In this document: positions 21,226 through 30,655 of the stretch, in pieces | Layout: each line of letters starts with the position of its first letter | Numbering within the stretch: position 1 is the first letter of the stretch | NCBI RefSeq assembly: GCF_900109345.1 | Contig: NZ_FNZN01000003.1 | Coordinates: forward strand, 496,001 to 560,000 | Reading direction: 5' to 3' | DNA length: 64,000 nucleotides | Source of the DNA: Maribacter orientalis | GTDB taxonomy: Bacteria > Bacteroidota > Bacteroidia > Flavobacteriales > Flavobacteriaceae | Translations under genes and position numbers: made by a program | The notes under the pieces: model-generated | The model's database searches: none | Told to the model about the DNA's origin: nothing | The model's input: the letters and a program-made list of their open reading frames with translations, nothing else

Positions 21226-22071
21226 CTATATAAAAATAGATTGTTGGTATTGGGTAGGGGTTACGCCTTTTATCTTTTTAAACTTTTTGTTGAAGTTCGA
21301 AATTGAATTAAAACCAGATAGATCAGAAATAAGATTAATGTTCAATTCCTTTTTAGAACTGAGCAATTGGCAAGCATGTTCAACTCTAAGCTCGATTAAA
21401 AATTGGAAAAAGGTTTTATTAGTACGTTGTTTAAAAAAGCGGCAAAATGCATTAGGAGTCATAAATGCCATTTTAGAAATCTCTTCTAATGCAATTGGTT
21501 TTTGGAAGTTCTTGAAAACAAAATCGAAAATCACTTGTAAACGTTCACCATCATTAGATGTTAAGGTTTTCGAGTAAATAAATTTACTCAAGGGCTCTAT
21601 GGTTACCGTACTTAAGAGTTCTAACAGCTGTAAAAAAGTAACAAAACGTTTCAACTTGTCTTGAGAAGATAATTTTATTATGGAATCCGATATATGTTTT
21701 TGGCTTGATATTACTTTGAAGCCGCCATTTGAATTTAAGAAAAATGATTGTAAATCTTTAAAGTAAAGTAACTCGAAAAAATCATTTCCGAATGTATTTT
21801 TGGTAAAGAAAACAGTAATCATATGGGCGTCTAACTCCCCTGGTATGCTTTTGAAAATATGTGGAAGATTACTGCCTATTACATAAATATCATCTCTTGA
21901 AAACTGATGTATACTATCGCCAACCAATAATTTACCTGTTCCATTTATAATATAACTAATTTGTATTTCTTCGTGTTGATGCAAGCGATTATAAAATATG
22001 GGCTCTTTATCAATCTGAACAATTAAATGTTCATCTATAGGTTTCGGTATTTTAAAAGGAAATACTTTCAT
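21226..22071 (-). CDS. AraC-family transcriptional regulator
   Basis: A 281-residue regulator with an N-terminal cupin-like sensing domain (FYNRLHQHEEIQISYIINGTGKLLVGD, about 27-90) and a C-terminal double helix-turn-helix (about 185-275: ALEEISKMAFMTPNAFCRFFKQRTNKTF, LISDLSGFNSISNFNKKFKKIKGVTPTQY). It is divergent from the hydroxyproline operon with about 130 bp between, so it most likely activates that operon in response to hydroxyproline or an intermediate. Confidence 0.9.
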   Translation of the reverse strand: MKVFPFKIPKPIDEHLIVQIDKEPIFYNRLHQHEEIQISYIINGTGKLLVGDSIHQFSRDDIYVIGSNLPHIFKSIPGELDAHMITVFFTKNTFGNDFFELLYFKDLQSFFLNSNGGFKVISSQKHISDSIIKLSSQDKLKRFVTFLQLLELLSTVTIEPLSKFIYSKTLTSNDGERLQVIFDFVFKNFQKPIALEEISKMAFMTPNAFCRFFKQRTNKTFFQFLIELRVEHACQLLSSKKELNINLISDLSGFNSISNFNKKFKKIKGVTPTQYQQSIFI

Positions 22072-22173
22072 TTGAATCTAATTTATCATTTTAAATCAAA
22101 TAAAAGATAATAATAGGGTAGAATAGTCTTAGGTCTGGTTAATATATTAATATAAAATTTAAAATGCTACTTG

Positions 22174-22181
22174 TAGTTTTG
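22174..22181 (+). promoter_or_regulatory. Putative -7 box of the hydroxyproline operon (TAGTTTTG)
   Basis: Exact TAnnTTTG match 22 bp before the first gene. No -33 TTTG is visible, which fits an activator-dependent promoter next to the divergent AraC gene. Confidence 0.45.
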
Positions 22182-22203
22182 GATATCACAAAAAACAGAT
22201 TAG

Positions 22204-23121
22204 ATGAGTATATCATGGAAAGGCGTAATGCCTGCGGTTACTACTAAGTTTACCAATAAAGACGAATTAGATTTAGAAATGTTTTCTGTTAACATTAAAG
22301 CGCAATTAGACGCTGGTGTAAGCGGAATAATACTAGGGGGTACTTTAGGGGAAGCGAGCACACTTACCTATGATGAGAAAAAAGTATTAATGAAGGAAAC
22401 CGTAAAGCTTGTAAAGGGCGAGGTCCCTGTAATTATTAATATAGCAGAACAGACCACTAAAGGCGCTATTCATGCTGCAGAGGTTGCCGAAGAATGTGGC
22501 GCTACAGGTTTAATGATGCTGCCACCAATGCGCTATAAAGCGAATGATTATGAAACAGTAACTTACTTTAAAGAAACAGCCAAAAGCACAAGCTTACCAA
22601 TTATGATCTATAATAACCCTATCGATTATGGTATCATGGTTACTTTAGATATGTTCGATGAGCTAATGGTCTGTGATAATATACAAGCAGTTAAAGAATC
22701 GACAAGAGATATTTCTAATATCACCCGTATTAAATCGAGGTTCGGTAATCGTTTAAAAGTTTTAACAGGTGTTGATACCTTAGGATTAGAAAGTGTTTTA
22801 ATGGGTGCCGATGGATGGGTAGCTGGATTGGTATGTGCATTTCCTGCAGAAACCTGTGCTGTTTTCGAGTTAGCAAAAGCAGGAAGAATTGAAGAGGCAT
22901 TGGAAATTTACAGATGGTTTTTACCTTTATTGGAACTAGATATTAGTCCGCAATTGGTACAAAATATTAAAATGGCAGAAGTAGCTACAGGTATCGGAAC
23001 TGAAAATGTACGTGCGCCAAGATTACCTTTAATTGGTGCTGAAAGAGAACGCGTAGCTGCTGTTATTAAAAAAGGAATGGCTTCTAGACCAAAATTACCT
23101 AACTATAAAGGGATTAACTAG
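22204..23121 (+). CDS. DapA-family 1-pyrroline-4-hydroxy-2-carboxylate deaminase (probable)
   Basis: A 305-residue class I aldolase-fold protein of the dihydrodipicolinate synthase family. Schiff-base lysine Lys164 (QAVKEST), catalytic Tyr136 (IMIYNNP) and the GGTLGE phosphate/carboxylate loop (45-50) are present. Context fixes the likely reaction: with the epimerase, D-amino-acid dehydrogenase and alpha-ketoglutaric semialdehyde dehydrogenase in the same operon, it should deaminate and dehydrate 1-pyrroline-4-hydroxy-2-carboxylate to alpha-ketoglutaric semialdehyde. First gene of the operon. Confidence 0.85.
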   Translation: MSISWKGVMPAVTTKFTNKDELDLEMFSVNIKAQLDAGVSGIILGGTLGEASTLTYDEKKVLMKETVKLVKGEVPVIINIAEQTTKGAIHAAEVAEECGATGLMMLPPMRYKANDYETVTYFKETAKSTSLPIMIYNNPIDYGIMVTLDMFDELMVCDNIQAVKESTRDISNITRIKSRFGNRLKVLTGVDTLGLESVLMGADGWVAGLVCAFPAETCAVFELAKAGRIEEALEIYRWFLPLLELDISPQLVQNIKMAEVATGIGTENVRAPRLPLIGAERERVAAVIKKGMASRPKLPNYKGIN

Positions 23122-23209
23122 TTGTTTTTTAATTAGTGATGATGAAATTAGAAGATTAATCGGATTGAATAGTAAAGAGAGAATCATAAGTTATTACAGG
23201 TTCTTTCTC

Positions 23210-23217
23210 TATTTTTG
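23210..23217 (+). promoter_or_regulatory. Possible internal promoter box (TATTTTTG)
   Basis: Exact -7 consensus 21 bp before the dehydrogenase gene, just after an imperfect hairpin (AGAGAGAA ... TTCTTTCTCT, about 23176-23210) that could attenuate read-through from the first gene. Confidence 0.35.
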
Positions 23218-23238
23218 AGTACCACATAAAAACAGAAA

Positions 23239-24813
23239 ATGATAAGCGGAAAAAATATAATAGGAAACAAGTTGTCAAAACAAGGAGATGTAACCTATAA
23301 AACATTCAATCCTAAAACCAATAAAGAGACCGATTTTACATTTTATGAGGCGACATCGGTCGAAATTAATGAAGCGGTTGAATTGGCTTCTGAAGCTTAT
23401 AAAATCTATAAAGATATTTCTGGTAGTAAAAAAGCTGATTTTTTAGAAGCGATAGCTCTTGAAATTGAGGCTTTGGGAGATGAATTGATAATAACTTATT
23501 GCAAAGAATCTGGTTTGCCAGAAGGTAGGGCCCTTGGAGAACGTGGTCGTACCATGGGACAATTGAGAGCGTTTGCGGCGCTATTAAAAGAGGGTTCTTG
23601 GGTAGAGGCTGTAATTGAAAAAGGACAACCAGACCGAGAGCCAATGCCTAAAGCAGATATTAGAAAAATGCTATTTCCATTAGGACCTGTTGTGGTCTTT
23701 GGAGCCAGTAATTTTCCATTGGCATTTTCAACTGCCGGTGGTGATACCGCAAGTGCGCTTGCAGCAGGATGCCCTGTGATTGTAAAAAGTCACCCAATGC
23801 ACTCAGGAACGGGAGAATTAGTTTCTTCGGCAATTATAAAAGCTGCTGAGAAAACAGGAATGCCAAATGGCGTTTTTTCAAATTTAAATAGTAGAGGTAT
23901 TGAGGTAGGTCAACAATTAGTAAAACACCCTAAAGTTAAGGCTGTTGGTTTTACAGGTAGTTTATATGGTGGTATGGCCTTATATAAATTGGCAAACGAA
24001 CGCGATGAGCCTATTCCTGTTTTTGCGGAAATGGGCAGTATAAACCCAGTAGTTATTTTTCCTTCTGCACTTGAAGCTGCTGGCGATGTCTGGGCAACCA
24101 AATACGCATCATCGATAACTATGGGTGCGGGTCAATTTTGCACCAATCCTGGTTTGGTTTTAGGTATAAACGGAGAGCAAATGGATGCTTTTGCGAAAAC
24201 CTTATCTCAAGAAATTCTTAAGCTTGAACCAACCTACATGTTGCATCCAAATATATATGGTACATATAACGAGGGAAAAAATGATTTGTCTGGGCAAGAT
24301 GGGGTTACTGTTATCGCAGATTATACAAAAGAAACTAGCGCAAATGTAGCGCGACCAGCAATATTGAAGGTAAGTGGAGCTAAGTTTTTAGCGAATCCAA
24401 AACTTCATAAGGAGGTTTTCGGGCCTTTCTCTGTAATTGTAAGTTGCAAAGATTCAGCAGAGTTAGAAGAAATATTAAATAATTTAGAAGGTCAACTAAC
24501 GGGTACAGTATTAGGAAACGAAAAGGATCTTGCAACATATGCTCGTGTGGTTGATGCCCTTCAAAGTAGAGTAGGGCGTATTTTGTTTAATGGGGTACCT
24601 ACCGGTGTAGAAGTTTGTTCTTCAATGGTTCATGGTGGGCCATTTCCTGCATCAACCGATTCTCGTTTCACTTCTGTGGGTACGTCGGCTATCAAAAGAT
24701 GGGTACGCCCAGTTTCTTTTCAAGATTGGCCTAATACATTTCTTCCAAAAGCACTGCAAAATGAAAATCCTTTAGGCATAGTGCGATTGGAAGAAGGCAG
24801 GTATACAAATTAA
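23239..24813 (+). CDS. Alpha-ketoglutaric semialdehyde dehydrogenase (NADP+ type ALDH)
   Basis: A 524-residue aldehyde dehydrogenase. Catalytic Cys301 lies in GAGQFCTNPG, the general base Glu in FAEMGSINPVV, and the cofactor loop in GFTGSLYGGMALY. It oxidises the semialdehyde made by the preceding enzyme to alpha-ketoglutarate, which feeds the TCA cycle. A 117-bp gap with a hairpin and an exact -7 box (TATTTTTG, 23210-23217) precedes it, so it may also have its own promoter. 10 bp from the next gene. Confidence 0.9.
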   Translation: MISGKNIIGNKLSKQGDVTYKTFNPKTNKETDFTFYEATSVEINEAVELASEAYKIYKDISGSKKADFLEAIALEIEALGDELIITYCKESGLPEGRALGERGRTMGQLRAFAALLKEGSWVEAVIEKGQPDREPMPKADIRKMLFPLGPVVVFGASNFPLAFSTAGGDTASALAAGCPVIVKSHPMHSGTGELVSSAIIKAAEKTGMPNGVFSNLNSRGIEVGQQLVKHPKVKAVGFTGSLYGGMALYKLANERDEPIPVFAEMGSINPVVIFPSALEAAGDVWATKYASSITMGAGQFCTNPGLVLGINGEQMDAFAKTLSQEILKLEPTYMLHPNIYGTYNEGKNDLSGQDGVTVIADYTKETSANVARPAILKVSGAKFLANPKLHKEVFGPFSVIVSCKDSAELEEILNNLEGQLTGTVLGNEKDLATYARVVDALQSRVGRILFNGVPTGVEVCSSMVHGGPFPASTDSRFTSVGTSAIKRWVRPVSFQDWPNTFLPKALQNENPLGIVRLEEGRYTN

Positions 24814-24823
24814 AAATAAACTT

Positions 24824-26560
24824 ATGAAAAGCTTGAGTTATCGATACAACTATATTATTGTGATTTTAAGTTTGTCGTTATTACTATTTACGACCTATTC
24901 TCAAGCTCAAAATAATGATACACTATTATCTACAATAATTTCAGATATTGAAGGGTATAGTTTATTTGATAGAAATGATTACCCCTTAGGTGTTCACAAA
25001 GAATCTTTAGCGAAAAAATATGCTGAGTTTGCTGAAAAGAAATTGGCTATACTAGCTGGTTTAGATAAAACTGCACTTACTGAAACTGAATTGATTTCTT
25101 GCGAACTGTTAAGATTTCAGCTCCAAAATGAGGTAGATGAGTATCGGTATAAAATGTATTTAAATCCGATACAGGCGGATCAAGGTTTTCATTTAAACCT
25201 TAATTATAGGATAAAACCTATTTTAAGCTATGAAGATGCAAAACAGTATTTAAAAATGCTAAATGCCATACCTAGCTTTGTTGACGAGCATATCGTTTTA
25301 TTGAAGAAAGGTTTAAAAGAAGGTGTTTCGCAACCTAAAATCATTTTTAATGGTTATGAATCAACCTATGATACGCACATTGTAACAGATTTTTCGCAAA
25401 GTAGTTTCTACGGACCATTACAACAGCTACCAGAAATAATTAATAAAGGGCAACAAGATTCTATTTCGATTGCGGCTCAAAATATTATAATGGACAAGGT
25501 GGTGCCATCTTTCAAAAAAATCAAAACTTTTTTTGAAACAGATTATATTCCGTCGACACGAAATGCTATCGGTGTATCTGAAACCCCCAATGGTTTAGAA
25601 TTCTATCAAAATAGAATTGATTATTATACAACTACCACCGAATATTCAGCAGATGATATTCACACTATAGGGCTTTCTGAGGTTGCCCGTATTAAGTCTG
25701 AAATGAATGCTATTATCGAAGAGGTGAATTTTGAAGGAAGCTTTGCAGAGTTTTTAACCTTTCTTAGAACTGATTCTCAATTTTATGCAAAAACAGGCGA
25801 TGAGCTTTTAATGAATGCACGAGATATAGCAAAACGTATCGATGCCGAATTACCAAAATATTTTTCAACATTGCCACGCCGACCTTATGGTGTTATAAAA
25901 GTGCCCGATGCCATCGCACCCAAATATACTGGAGGCAGGTACTCAGGGCCTTCATCAGAAACACAACCAGGGTATTATTTAGTGAACACCTATAAATTAG
26001 AAAGTAGACCATTGTATACTTTACCCTCATTGACTGCACATGAGGCTGTACCTGGTCATCATTTACAAGGAAGTTTAAACAAGGAATTGGGCGATAGTAT
26101 ACCGAATTTTAGAAGAAATATGTACTTGTCAGCCTATGGCGAAGGTTGGGCGCTTTATACCGAGTTTTTAGGGAATGAGCTAGGTATTTATAGAACGCCA
26201 TATGAAGAGTTCGGTAAATTAACTTACGAAATGTGGCGTGCTTGTAGGTTAGTTGTTGATACCGGCATTCATGCAAAAGGATGGAGTAGAGAACAAGTGG
26301 TAGATTACATGACTAATAATACTGCATTATCGGTACATGAGATTAACACAGAAACGGATCGTTATATCGCTTGGCCAGGACAAGCAATATCGTATAAAAT
26401 AGGAGAACTGAAAATAAGAGAATTAAGAAAGAAAGCTGAAGAAGTTTTAGCTGATAAATTTAATATTCGCGATTTTCATGAGATTATTTTGGTACAGGGT
26501 ACGGTAACATTACCTATTTTAGAGCGCAGGGTAAACGCTTATATCAATCGCACGAAATAA
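24824..26560 (+). CDS. DUF885-family zinc metallopeptidase, exported
   Basis: A 578-residue protein with a signal peptide (YNYIIVILSLSLLLFTTYSQAQ) and the DUF885 metallopeptidase-like fold. The zinc motif HEAVPGHH starts at His406 and the downstream third-ligand region is YGEGWALYTEFLG. Members hydrolyse peptides in the periplasm or outside the cell. Its place between the dehydrogenase and the epimerase (gaps 10 and 9 bp) suggests it releases proline/hydroxyproline-containing peptides for this pathway; that specificity is inference. Confidence 0.85.
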   Translation: MKSLSYRYNYIIVILSLSLLLFTTYSQAQNNDTLLSTIISDIEGYSLFDRNDYPLGVHKESLAKKYAEFAEKKLAILAGLDKTALTETELISCELLRFQLQNEVDEYRYKMYLNPIQADQGFHLNLNYRIKPILSYEDAKQYLKMLNAIPSFVDEHIVLLKKGLKEGVSQPKIIFNGYESTYDTHIVTDFSQSSFYGPLQQLPEIINKGQQDSISIAAQNIIMDKVVPSFKKIKTFFETDYIPSTRNAIGVSETPNGLEFYQNRIDYYTTTTEYSADDIHTIGLSEVARIKSEMNAIIEEVNFEGSFAEFLTFLRTDSQFYAKTGDELLMNARDIAKRIDAELPKYFSTLPRRPYGVIKVPDAIAPKYTGGRYSGPSSETQPGYYLVNTYKLESRPLYTLPSLTAHEAVPGHHLQGSLNKELGDSIPNFRRNMYLSAYGEGWALYTEFLGNELGIYRTPYEEFGKLTYEMWRACRLVVDTGIHAKGWSREQVVDYMTNNTALSVHEINTETDRYIAWPGQAISYKIGELKIRELRKKAEEVLADKFNIRDFHEIILVQGTVTLPILERRVNAYINRTK

Positions 26561-26569
26561 AAATTTTTT

Positions 26570-27577
26570 ATGGCCAGTTCTACATTTGCTTGTATCGATG
26601 CCCATACGTGTGGCAACCCCGTTAGGGTAATAAAACATGGCGGTCCAGATTTGGTCGGTGCTACCATGAGCGAAAAGCGGCAACATTTTTTAAAAGAATT
26701 TGATTGGATTCGAAAGGGGTTAATGTATGAACCGCGAGGCCATGATATGATGAGCGGTAGTATATTCTATCCGCCGAGTGATCCAAACAATGATTTCGGA
26801 ATTTTGTTTATTGAAACAAGTGGCTGCCTACCTATGTGTGGTCACGGTACCATAGGTGCTATTACTATAGGTATTGAAGAGGGATTGATAATTCCTAAAA
26901 TTCATGGAGAAGTACGTATGGAAACTCCCGCTGGCTTAGTGAAAATTAAATACCAACAAACAAAAGGTAAAGTCGATTGGGTAAAATTGACGAATGTTAA
27001 ATCGTATTTGGCTGCTACAGATTTAACGATAGTATCATCAGATTTGGGAGAACTTACTTTTGATGTTTCCTATGGTGGTAATTTTTATGCTATTGTCGAC
27101 CCGCAAGAAAACTTCACAGGAATTCAAGATTATTCTGCGAGTAAATTAATTCAGTTTAGTCAGGAAATAAGAGAGAAAATCAATGATAAATATCCAGATA
27201 CTTTTATACATCCAATAGATTCAACCATTAGAAATGTAAGTCATTTATTATGGACGGGTACCACTATTTCTGAAAATGCAACCGCTAGAAATGCTGTTTT
27301 TTATGGAGATAAAGCTATTGACCGATCACCTTGTGGTACTGGTACATCTGCGCGAATGGCGCAATGGCACGCTAAAGGTAAGTTAGCATTAAGAGAAGAT
27401 TTTATTCATGAGAGTTTTATCGGGTCTCAATTTATAGGTCGTGTTGAAGAAGAAACTACTTTAGCTGGTAAACCGGCAATTATACCAAGTATAAAAGGTT
27501 GGGCCAAAATTTATGGTCAAAATACCATTACCATTGATGATGATGATCCATATGCCTATGGATTTCAAGTAATTTAA
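26570..27577 (+). CDS. 4-hydroxyproline epimerase (proline racemase family)
   Basis: A 335-residue enzyme of the proline racemase superfamily that converts trans-4-hydroxy-L-proline into cis-4-hydroxy-D-proline. Both catalytic cysteines are present: Cys90 in MCGHGTIG and Cys255 in DRSPCGTGTSARMA. Two cysteines argue for an epimerase, since trans-3-hydroxyproline dehydratases lack one of them (Thr instead). Context with the D-amino-acid dehydrogenase and DapA-family deaminase supports 4-hydroxyproline as substrate. Confidence 0.92.
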   Translation: MASSTFACIDAHTCGNPVRVIKHGGPDLVGATMSEKRQHFLKEFDWIRKGLMYEPRGHDMMSGSIFYPPSDPNNDFGILFIETSGCLPMCGHGTIGAITIGIEEGLIIPKIHGEVRMETPAGLVKIKYQQTKGKVDWVKLTNVKSYLAATDLTIVSSDLGELTFDVSYGGNFYAIVDPQENFTGIQDYSASKLIQFSQEIREKINDKYPDTFIHPIDSTIRNVSHLLWTGTTISENATARNAVFYGDKAIDRSPCGTGTSARMAQWHAKGKLALREDFIHESFIGSQFIGRVEEETTLAGKPAIIPSIKGWAKIYGQNTITIDDDDPYAYGFQVI

Positions 27578-27596
27578 AAGTATACATAATCAGCCA

Positions 27597-28787
27597 ATGA
27601 AAAATTTTAATCTGTATTTAGTACTTATCATACTTTTTTTCGGAAGTTGCAAGGATAAAAAGGTAGAATTTGAAAAACCCATTTCTATTATAGATAAAGT
27701 TTCTGAACAGTATGAGTATCTATATGAAAATGCAATTCCTTTTGTCGATACAGATAAACCCATGCCTAGAACTATCGTTAATGGTAAGTTGCATACGGTT
27801 GGTGTATATGATTGGACCAGCGGATTTCACCCAGGATCTATGTGGAATTTATACGGACTAACAAAAAATGAAGAATGGAAGAATAGGGCTACCTACTACA
27901 CAAAACTTTTAGATACGATACAATATTGGGAAGGTACACATGACCTGGGTTTTATGATAGGAGATAGTTATGGTAATGCTTTGAAGTATGTGAATAATGA
28001 AGACTATAAAAAAGTAATGGTTCAAGCAGCCAAATCACTTTCTTCGCGTTTTAAACCAAAAGCAGGGATTATACAATCTTGGGAAACTAATGACCGTTGG
28101 AAGTGTCCTGTAATTATTGATAATATGATGAACTTAGAAATGTTGTTCGAAGCAACGAAGATTTCTGGTGATTCTACTTTCTATGATATAGCCGTAACGC
28201 ATGCAGATACGACTATGGCCAAGCATTTTAGAAAAGATTATAGTTCGTATCATGTATTGGATTATGATACCGAAACAGGAGAAGTTCTAAAGCGAAATAC
28301 AGCTCAAGGGTATCAAGATGAATCTGCATGGGCTAGGGGCCAAGCATGGGGTCTGTATGGTTTTATAGTAATGTACAGGGAAACTAAAAAACCTAAATAT
28401 TTAAATCAAGCAAAAAAAATAGCAGGGTTTATAATGAACCATCCAAACCTACCGGAAGATAGGGTTCCTTACTGGGACTACAACGCACCTATTACAGCAC
28501 AAACACCTCGTGATGCATCTGCAGCGGCAATAACGGCATCGGCACTTTATGAACTCAGTACCTATGTTGAAGGTGATTTAAAATTAGCTTTTAAAGATGA
28601 AGCTACTACAATTGTAGAAACATTAAGCAAAGAGCCTTATTTGGCTGAGGTGGGGACCAACGAAGGATATCTCTTAAAGCATTCTACAGGTCATCTACCT
28701 AATGATTCTGAAATAAATGTACCCATAAATTACGCTGATTACTACTTTTTAGAAGCCTTAATGCGTCAACGTGAAATGGTTAAGTAA
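27597..28787 (+). CDS. GH88 unsaturated uronyl hydrolase lipoprotein
   Basis: A 396-residue lipoprotein (signal MKNFNLYLVLIILFFGSC, Cys18) of glycoside hydrolase family 88. The (alpha/alpha)6 barrel motifs are clear: WTSGFHPGSMWNLYG, HDLGF with Asp116, IIDNMMNLEML with Asp175 (the two catalytic aspartates of the family), QDESAWARGQAWGLYGF and RDASAAAITASALYEL. It removes the unsaturated uronic acid that polysaccharide lyases leave at the non-reducing end, as in glycosaminoglycans or ulvan. Odd location: inside a hydroxyproline operon (19 and 8 bp gaps), with no lyase nearby. Confidence 0.9.
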   Translation: MKNFNLYLVLIILFFGSCKDKKVEFEKPISIIDKVSEQYEYLYENAIPFVDTDKPMPRTIVNGKLHTVGVYDWTSGFHPGSMWNLYGLTKNEEWKNRATYYTKLLDTIQYWEGTHDLGFMIGDSYGNALKYVNNEDYKKVMVQAAKSLSSRFKPKAGIIQSWETNDRWKCPVIIDNMMNLEMLFEATKISGDSTFYDIAVTHADTTMAKHFRKDYSSYHVLDYDTETGEVLKRNTAQGYQDESAWARGQAWGLYGFIVMYRETKKPKYLNQAKKIAGFIMNHPNLPEDRVPYWDYNAPITAQTPRDASAAAITASALYELSTYVEGDLKLAFKDEATTIVETLSKEPYLAEVGTNEGYLLKHSTGHLPNDSEINVPINYADYYFLEALMRQREMVK

Positions 28788-28795
28788 TATTTAGT

Positions 28796-30046
28796 ATGGC
28801 AAAAAATATAGTTATAATTGGTGGTGGTATCGTAGGGTTGTGTTCTGCGTATTACTTGAGTAAAGAAGGCCATAAGATAACAGTTATCGATAAGGGAGAT
28901 ATTACTTCTGGAGCTTCATTTGTGAATGCAGGCTATATAACACCTAGCCATATTATACCGTTGGCATCACCTGGTATGATTGCAAAAGGTATAAAAATGA
29001 TGTTCAATTCTGCAAGTCCGTTTTACATGAAACCGCGACTAGATGCCGAATTCTTGAAATGGTCATGGTATTTTCATAAGTCTTCTACAAAAGCTAAAGT
29101 TGAAAAAGCGATTCCGGTAATTAAAGAAATCAATCTGATCAGTCGAGAATTATTTACAGACATTAGAAATTCGGGTGATTTAGGTGAGTTTCAACTTGAA
29201 CGTAAAGGTTTATTGATGCTATATAAAACCGAAGCAAGCTATTTGCATGAGAAGGAGGTTGCCGATAGGGCTAGTTTCTTAGGTCTGGAAGTTTCCGATT
29301 TGAATAAAACGGAATTAAAAAAGATAGAACCTAATGTGAATATCGATGCAGAAGGAGCCATTCATTATGAATGTGACGGCCATACTACCCCAACCGAAAT
29401 TATGCCCAAGATGTTGAAGTATCTTAAAAGTGTTGGAGTTAATATTAACATCAATGAAGAAGTTATTGATATAAAAACTGAAAAGGGCGTAATAAAGGAA
29501 GTAATTACCGATAAGAATACGTATCATCCAGATGAAATAGTTTTGGCTGCCGGGTCTTGGAGTGGGGAGCTTTCTAAAAAGTTGAATTTAAAACTATCCT
29601 TACAAGGTGGAAAAGGTTATCGTATTAATGTAGCGCGTAATACGGGTATATCAATGCCCGCTATACTGATGGAAGCCAAAATGGCGGTGACACCCATGAA
29701 TGGTTTTACACGTTTCGCAGGTACTATGGAATTTTCTGGGAATAATAATATAGTTAGAAAGGAACGTGTGTTGGCAATTGCCAATGGTGCACATTCATTT
29801 TATCCCGATTTAAAAATTAATTCCGCTGAGATAGATAGTGCCAAAACAGGACTACGACCAGTTTCTCCCGACGGCTTACCCTATATAGGTAAATCTGCAA
29901 GTATTAAAAACTTAACCATTTCTACGGGTCATGCCATGATGGGGTGGAGCCTTGGGCCTGCAACTGGAAAGTTGGTTTCTGAGTTAATAAATGATAAAAA
30001 GACTTCCATGAATTTAACTGCTTTTAGTCCAGAAAGAACATTTTAA
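28796..30046 (+). CDS. FAD-dependent D-amino-acid dehydrogenase (D-hydroxyproline dehydrogenase)
   Basis: A 416-residue DAO-family flavoenzyme. FAD motif at the N-terminus (IVIIGGGIVGLCSAYYLSKEGHKITVIDK), then GASFVNAGYITPSH, and a C-terminal block GLRPVSPDGLPYIG...GHAMMGWSLGPATG that matches DadA-like dehydrogenases. In this operon it should oxidise cis-4-hydroxy-D-proline to 1-pyrroline-4-hydroxy-2-carboxylate, completing a four-enzyme route to alpha-ketoglutarate. Last gene of the operon. Confidence 0.9.
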   Translation: MAKNIVIIGGGIVGLCSAYYLSKEGHKITVIDKGDITSGASFVNAGYITPSHIIPLASPGMIAKGIKMMFNSASPFYMKPRLDAEFLKWSWYFHKSSTKAKVEKAIPVIKEINLISRELFTDIRNSGDLGEFQLERKGLLMLYKTEASYLHEKEVADRASFLGLEVSDLNKTELKKIEPNVNIDAEGAIHYECDGHTTPTEIMPKMLKYLKSVGVNININEEVIDIKTEKGVIKEVITDKNTYHPDEIVLAAGSWSGELSKKLNLKLSLQGGKGYRINVARNTGISMPAILMEAKMAVTPMNGFTRFAGTMEFSGNNNIVRKERVLAIANGAHSFYPDLKINSAEIDSAKTGLRPVSPDGLPYIGKSASIKNLTISTGHAMMGWSLGPATGKLVSELINDKKTSMNLTAFSPERTF

Positions 30047-30081
30047 GGAAATCGTTTAAAAATTCACCGTTACTAAATTAC

Positions 30082-30150
30082 CATTCACCGACAGCAACTG
30101 TTCATTCATCTACAGTAGACATTTTAATGGTTCCTTAACTTTGACATTTA
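30082..30150 (+). promoter_or_regulatory. Paired CATTC-type sites and promoter upstream of the receiver/H-NOX operon
   Basis: Two direct repeats, CATTCACCGACAG (30082-30094) and CATTCATCTACAG (30103-30115), start 21 bp apart. A -7 box TAACTTTG sits at 30136-30143 and a weaker GACATTTA at 30143, the latter 61 bp from the first repeat as in the other promoters of this set. Direct repeats two helical turns apart are the usual form of LytTR operators. Confidence 0.65.
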
Positions 30151-30173
30151 TAGTATCAAAATATATATATGCA

Positions 30174-30575
30174 ATGGATATTTTATTAATAGAAGATGAT
30201 TTAATCGAGGTAATGAAGTTGAAACGTACTGTTTCTAAACTGAATTTAAAGCATTCAATCATTGAAGCAAAAAATGGTGAAGAAGCATTGAGCTACCTTA
30301 GGTCTGGAGAGAAATTACCAGATATTATTCTATTAGATTTAAATATGCCTAGAATGAATGGTATAGAATTTCTATCTATTTTAAAGAAAGATGAATTGTT
30401 GCAGTATTTGCCAACGATAATTTTAACTACATCAGAAAATAGAGCCGATTTACTTAAATGCTACCAAGCGGGTATTGCTGGTTATGTGATTAAGCCATTA
30501 AAATATGAAGATTACGAGTACAAGTTAAACGCTGTTTTAGAGTACTGGAGTGTTAATCAACTGGTGAAAGGCTAA
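30174..30575 (+). CDS. Single-domain response regulator (receiver only)
   Basis: A 133-residue CheY-like receiver with no output domain. Acidic pair Asp8/Asp9-type (IEDD), phosphoacceptor Asp55 (LLDLNMPRMNG), Thr in ILTTSEN and Lys in VIKPLKY are all present. It most resembles the Rcp-type receivers that pass phosphate between kinase and Hpt. The frame opens at TTG 30141, but that overlaps the promoter; ATG 30174 gives the standard start MDILLIEDD. First gene of the signalling block, 80 bp before the H-NOX gene. Confidence 0.9.
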   Translation: MDILLIEDDLIEVMKLKRTVSKLNLKHSIIEAKNGEEALSYLRSGEKLPDIILLDLNMPRMNGIEFLSILKKDELLQYLPTIILTTSENRADLLKCYQAGIAGYVIKPLKYEDYEYKLNAVLEYWSVNQLVKG

Positions 30576-30625
30576 CAAAAAAGCTCATTTCACAACATTT
30601 TTATTTAATTGCGTAATAATTTTCC

Positions 30626-30633
30626 TACGTTTG
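30626..30633 (+). promoter_or_regulatory. Possible second promoter box before H-NOX (TACGTTTG)
   Basis: Exact TAnnTTTG match 23 bp before the H-NOX ATG. No good -33 element. It could let H-NOX and the genes after it be expressed apart from the lone receiver. Confidence 0.35.
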
Positions 30634-30655
30634 AGATGTAATTTAAAAGTTTCAA

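Noticed and set aside
30141-30173. Upstream TTG extension of the lone receiver
   Set aside because: It overlaps the -7 box TAACTTTG; the ATG at 30174 gives the standard receiver start.
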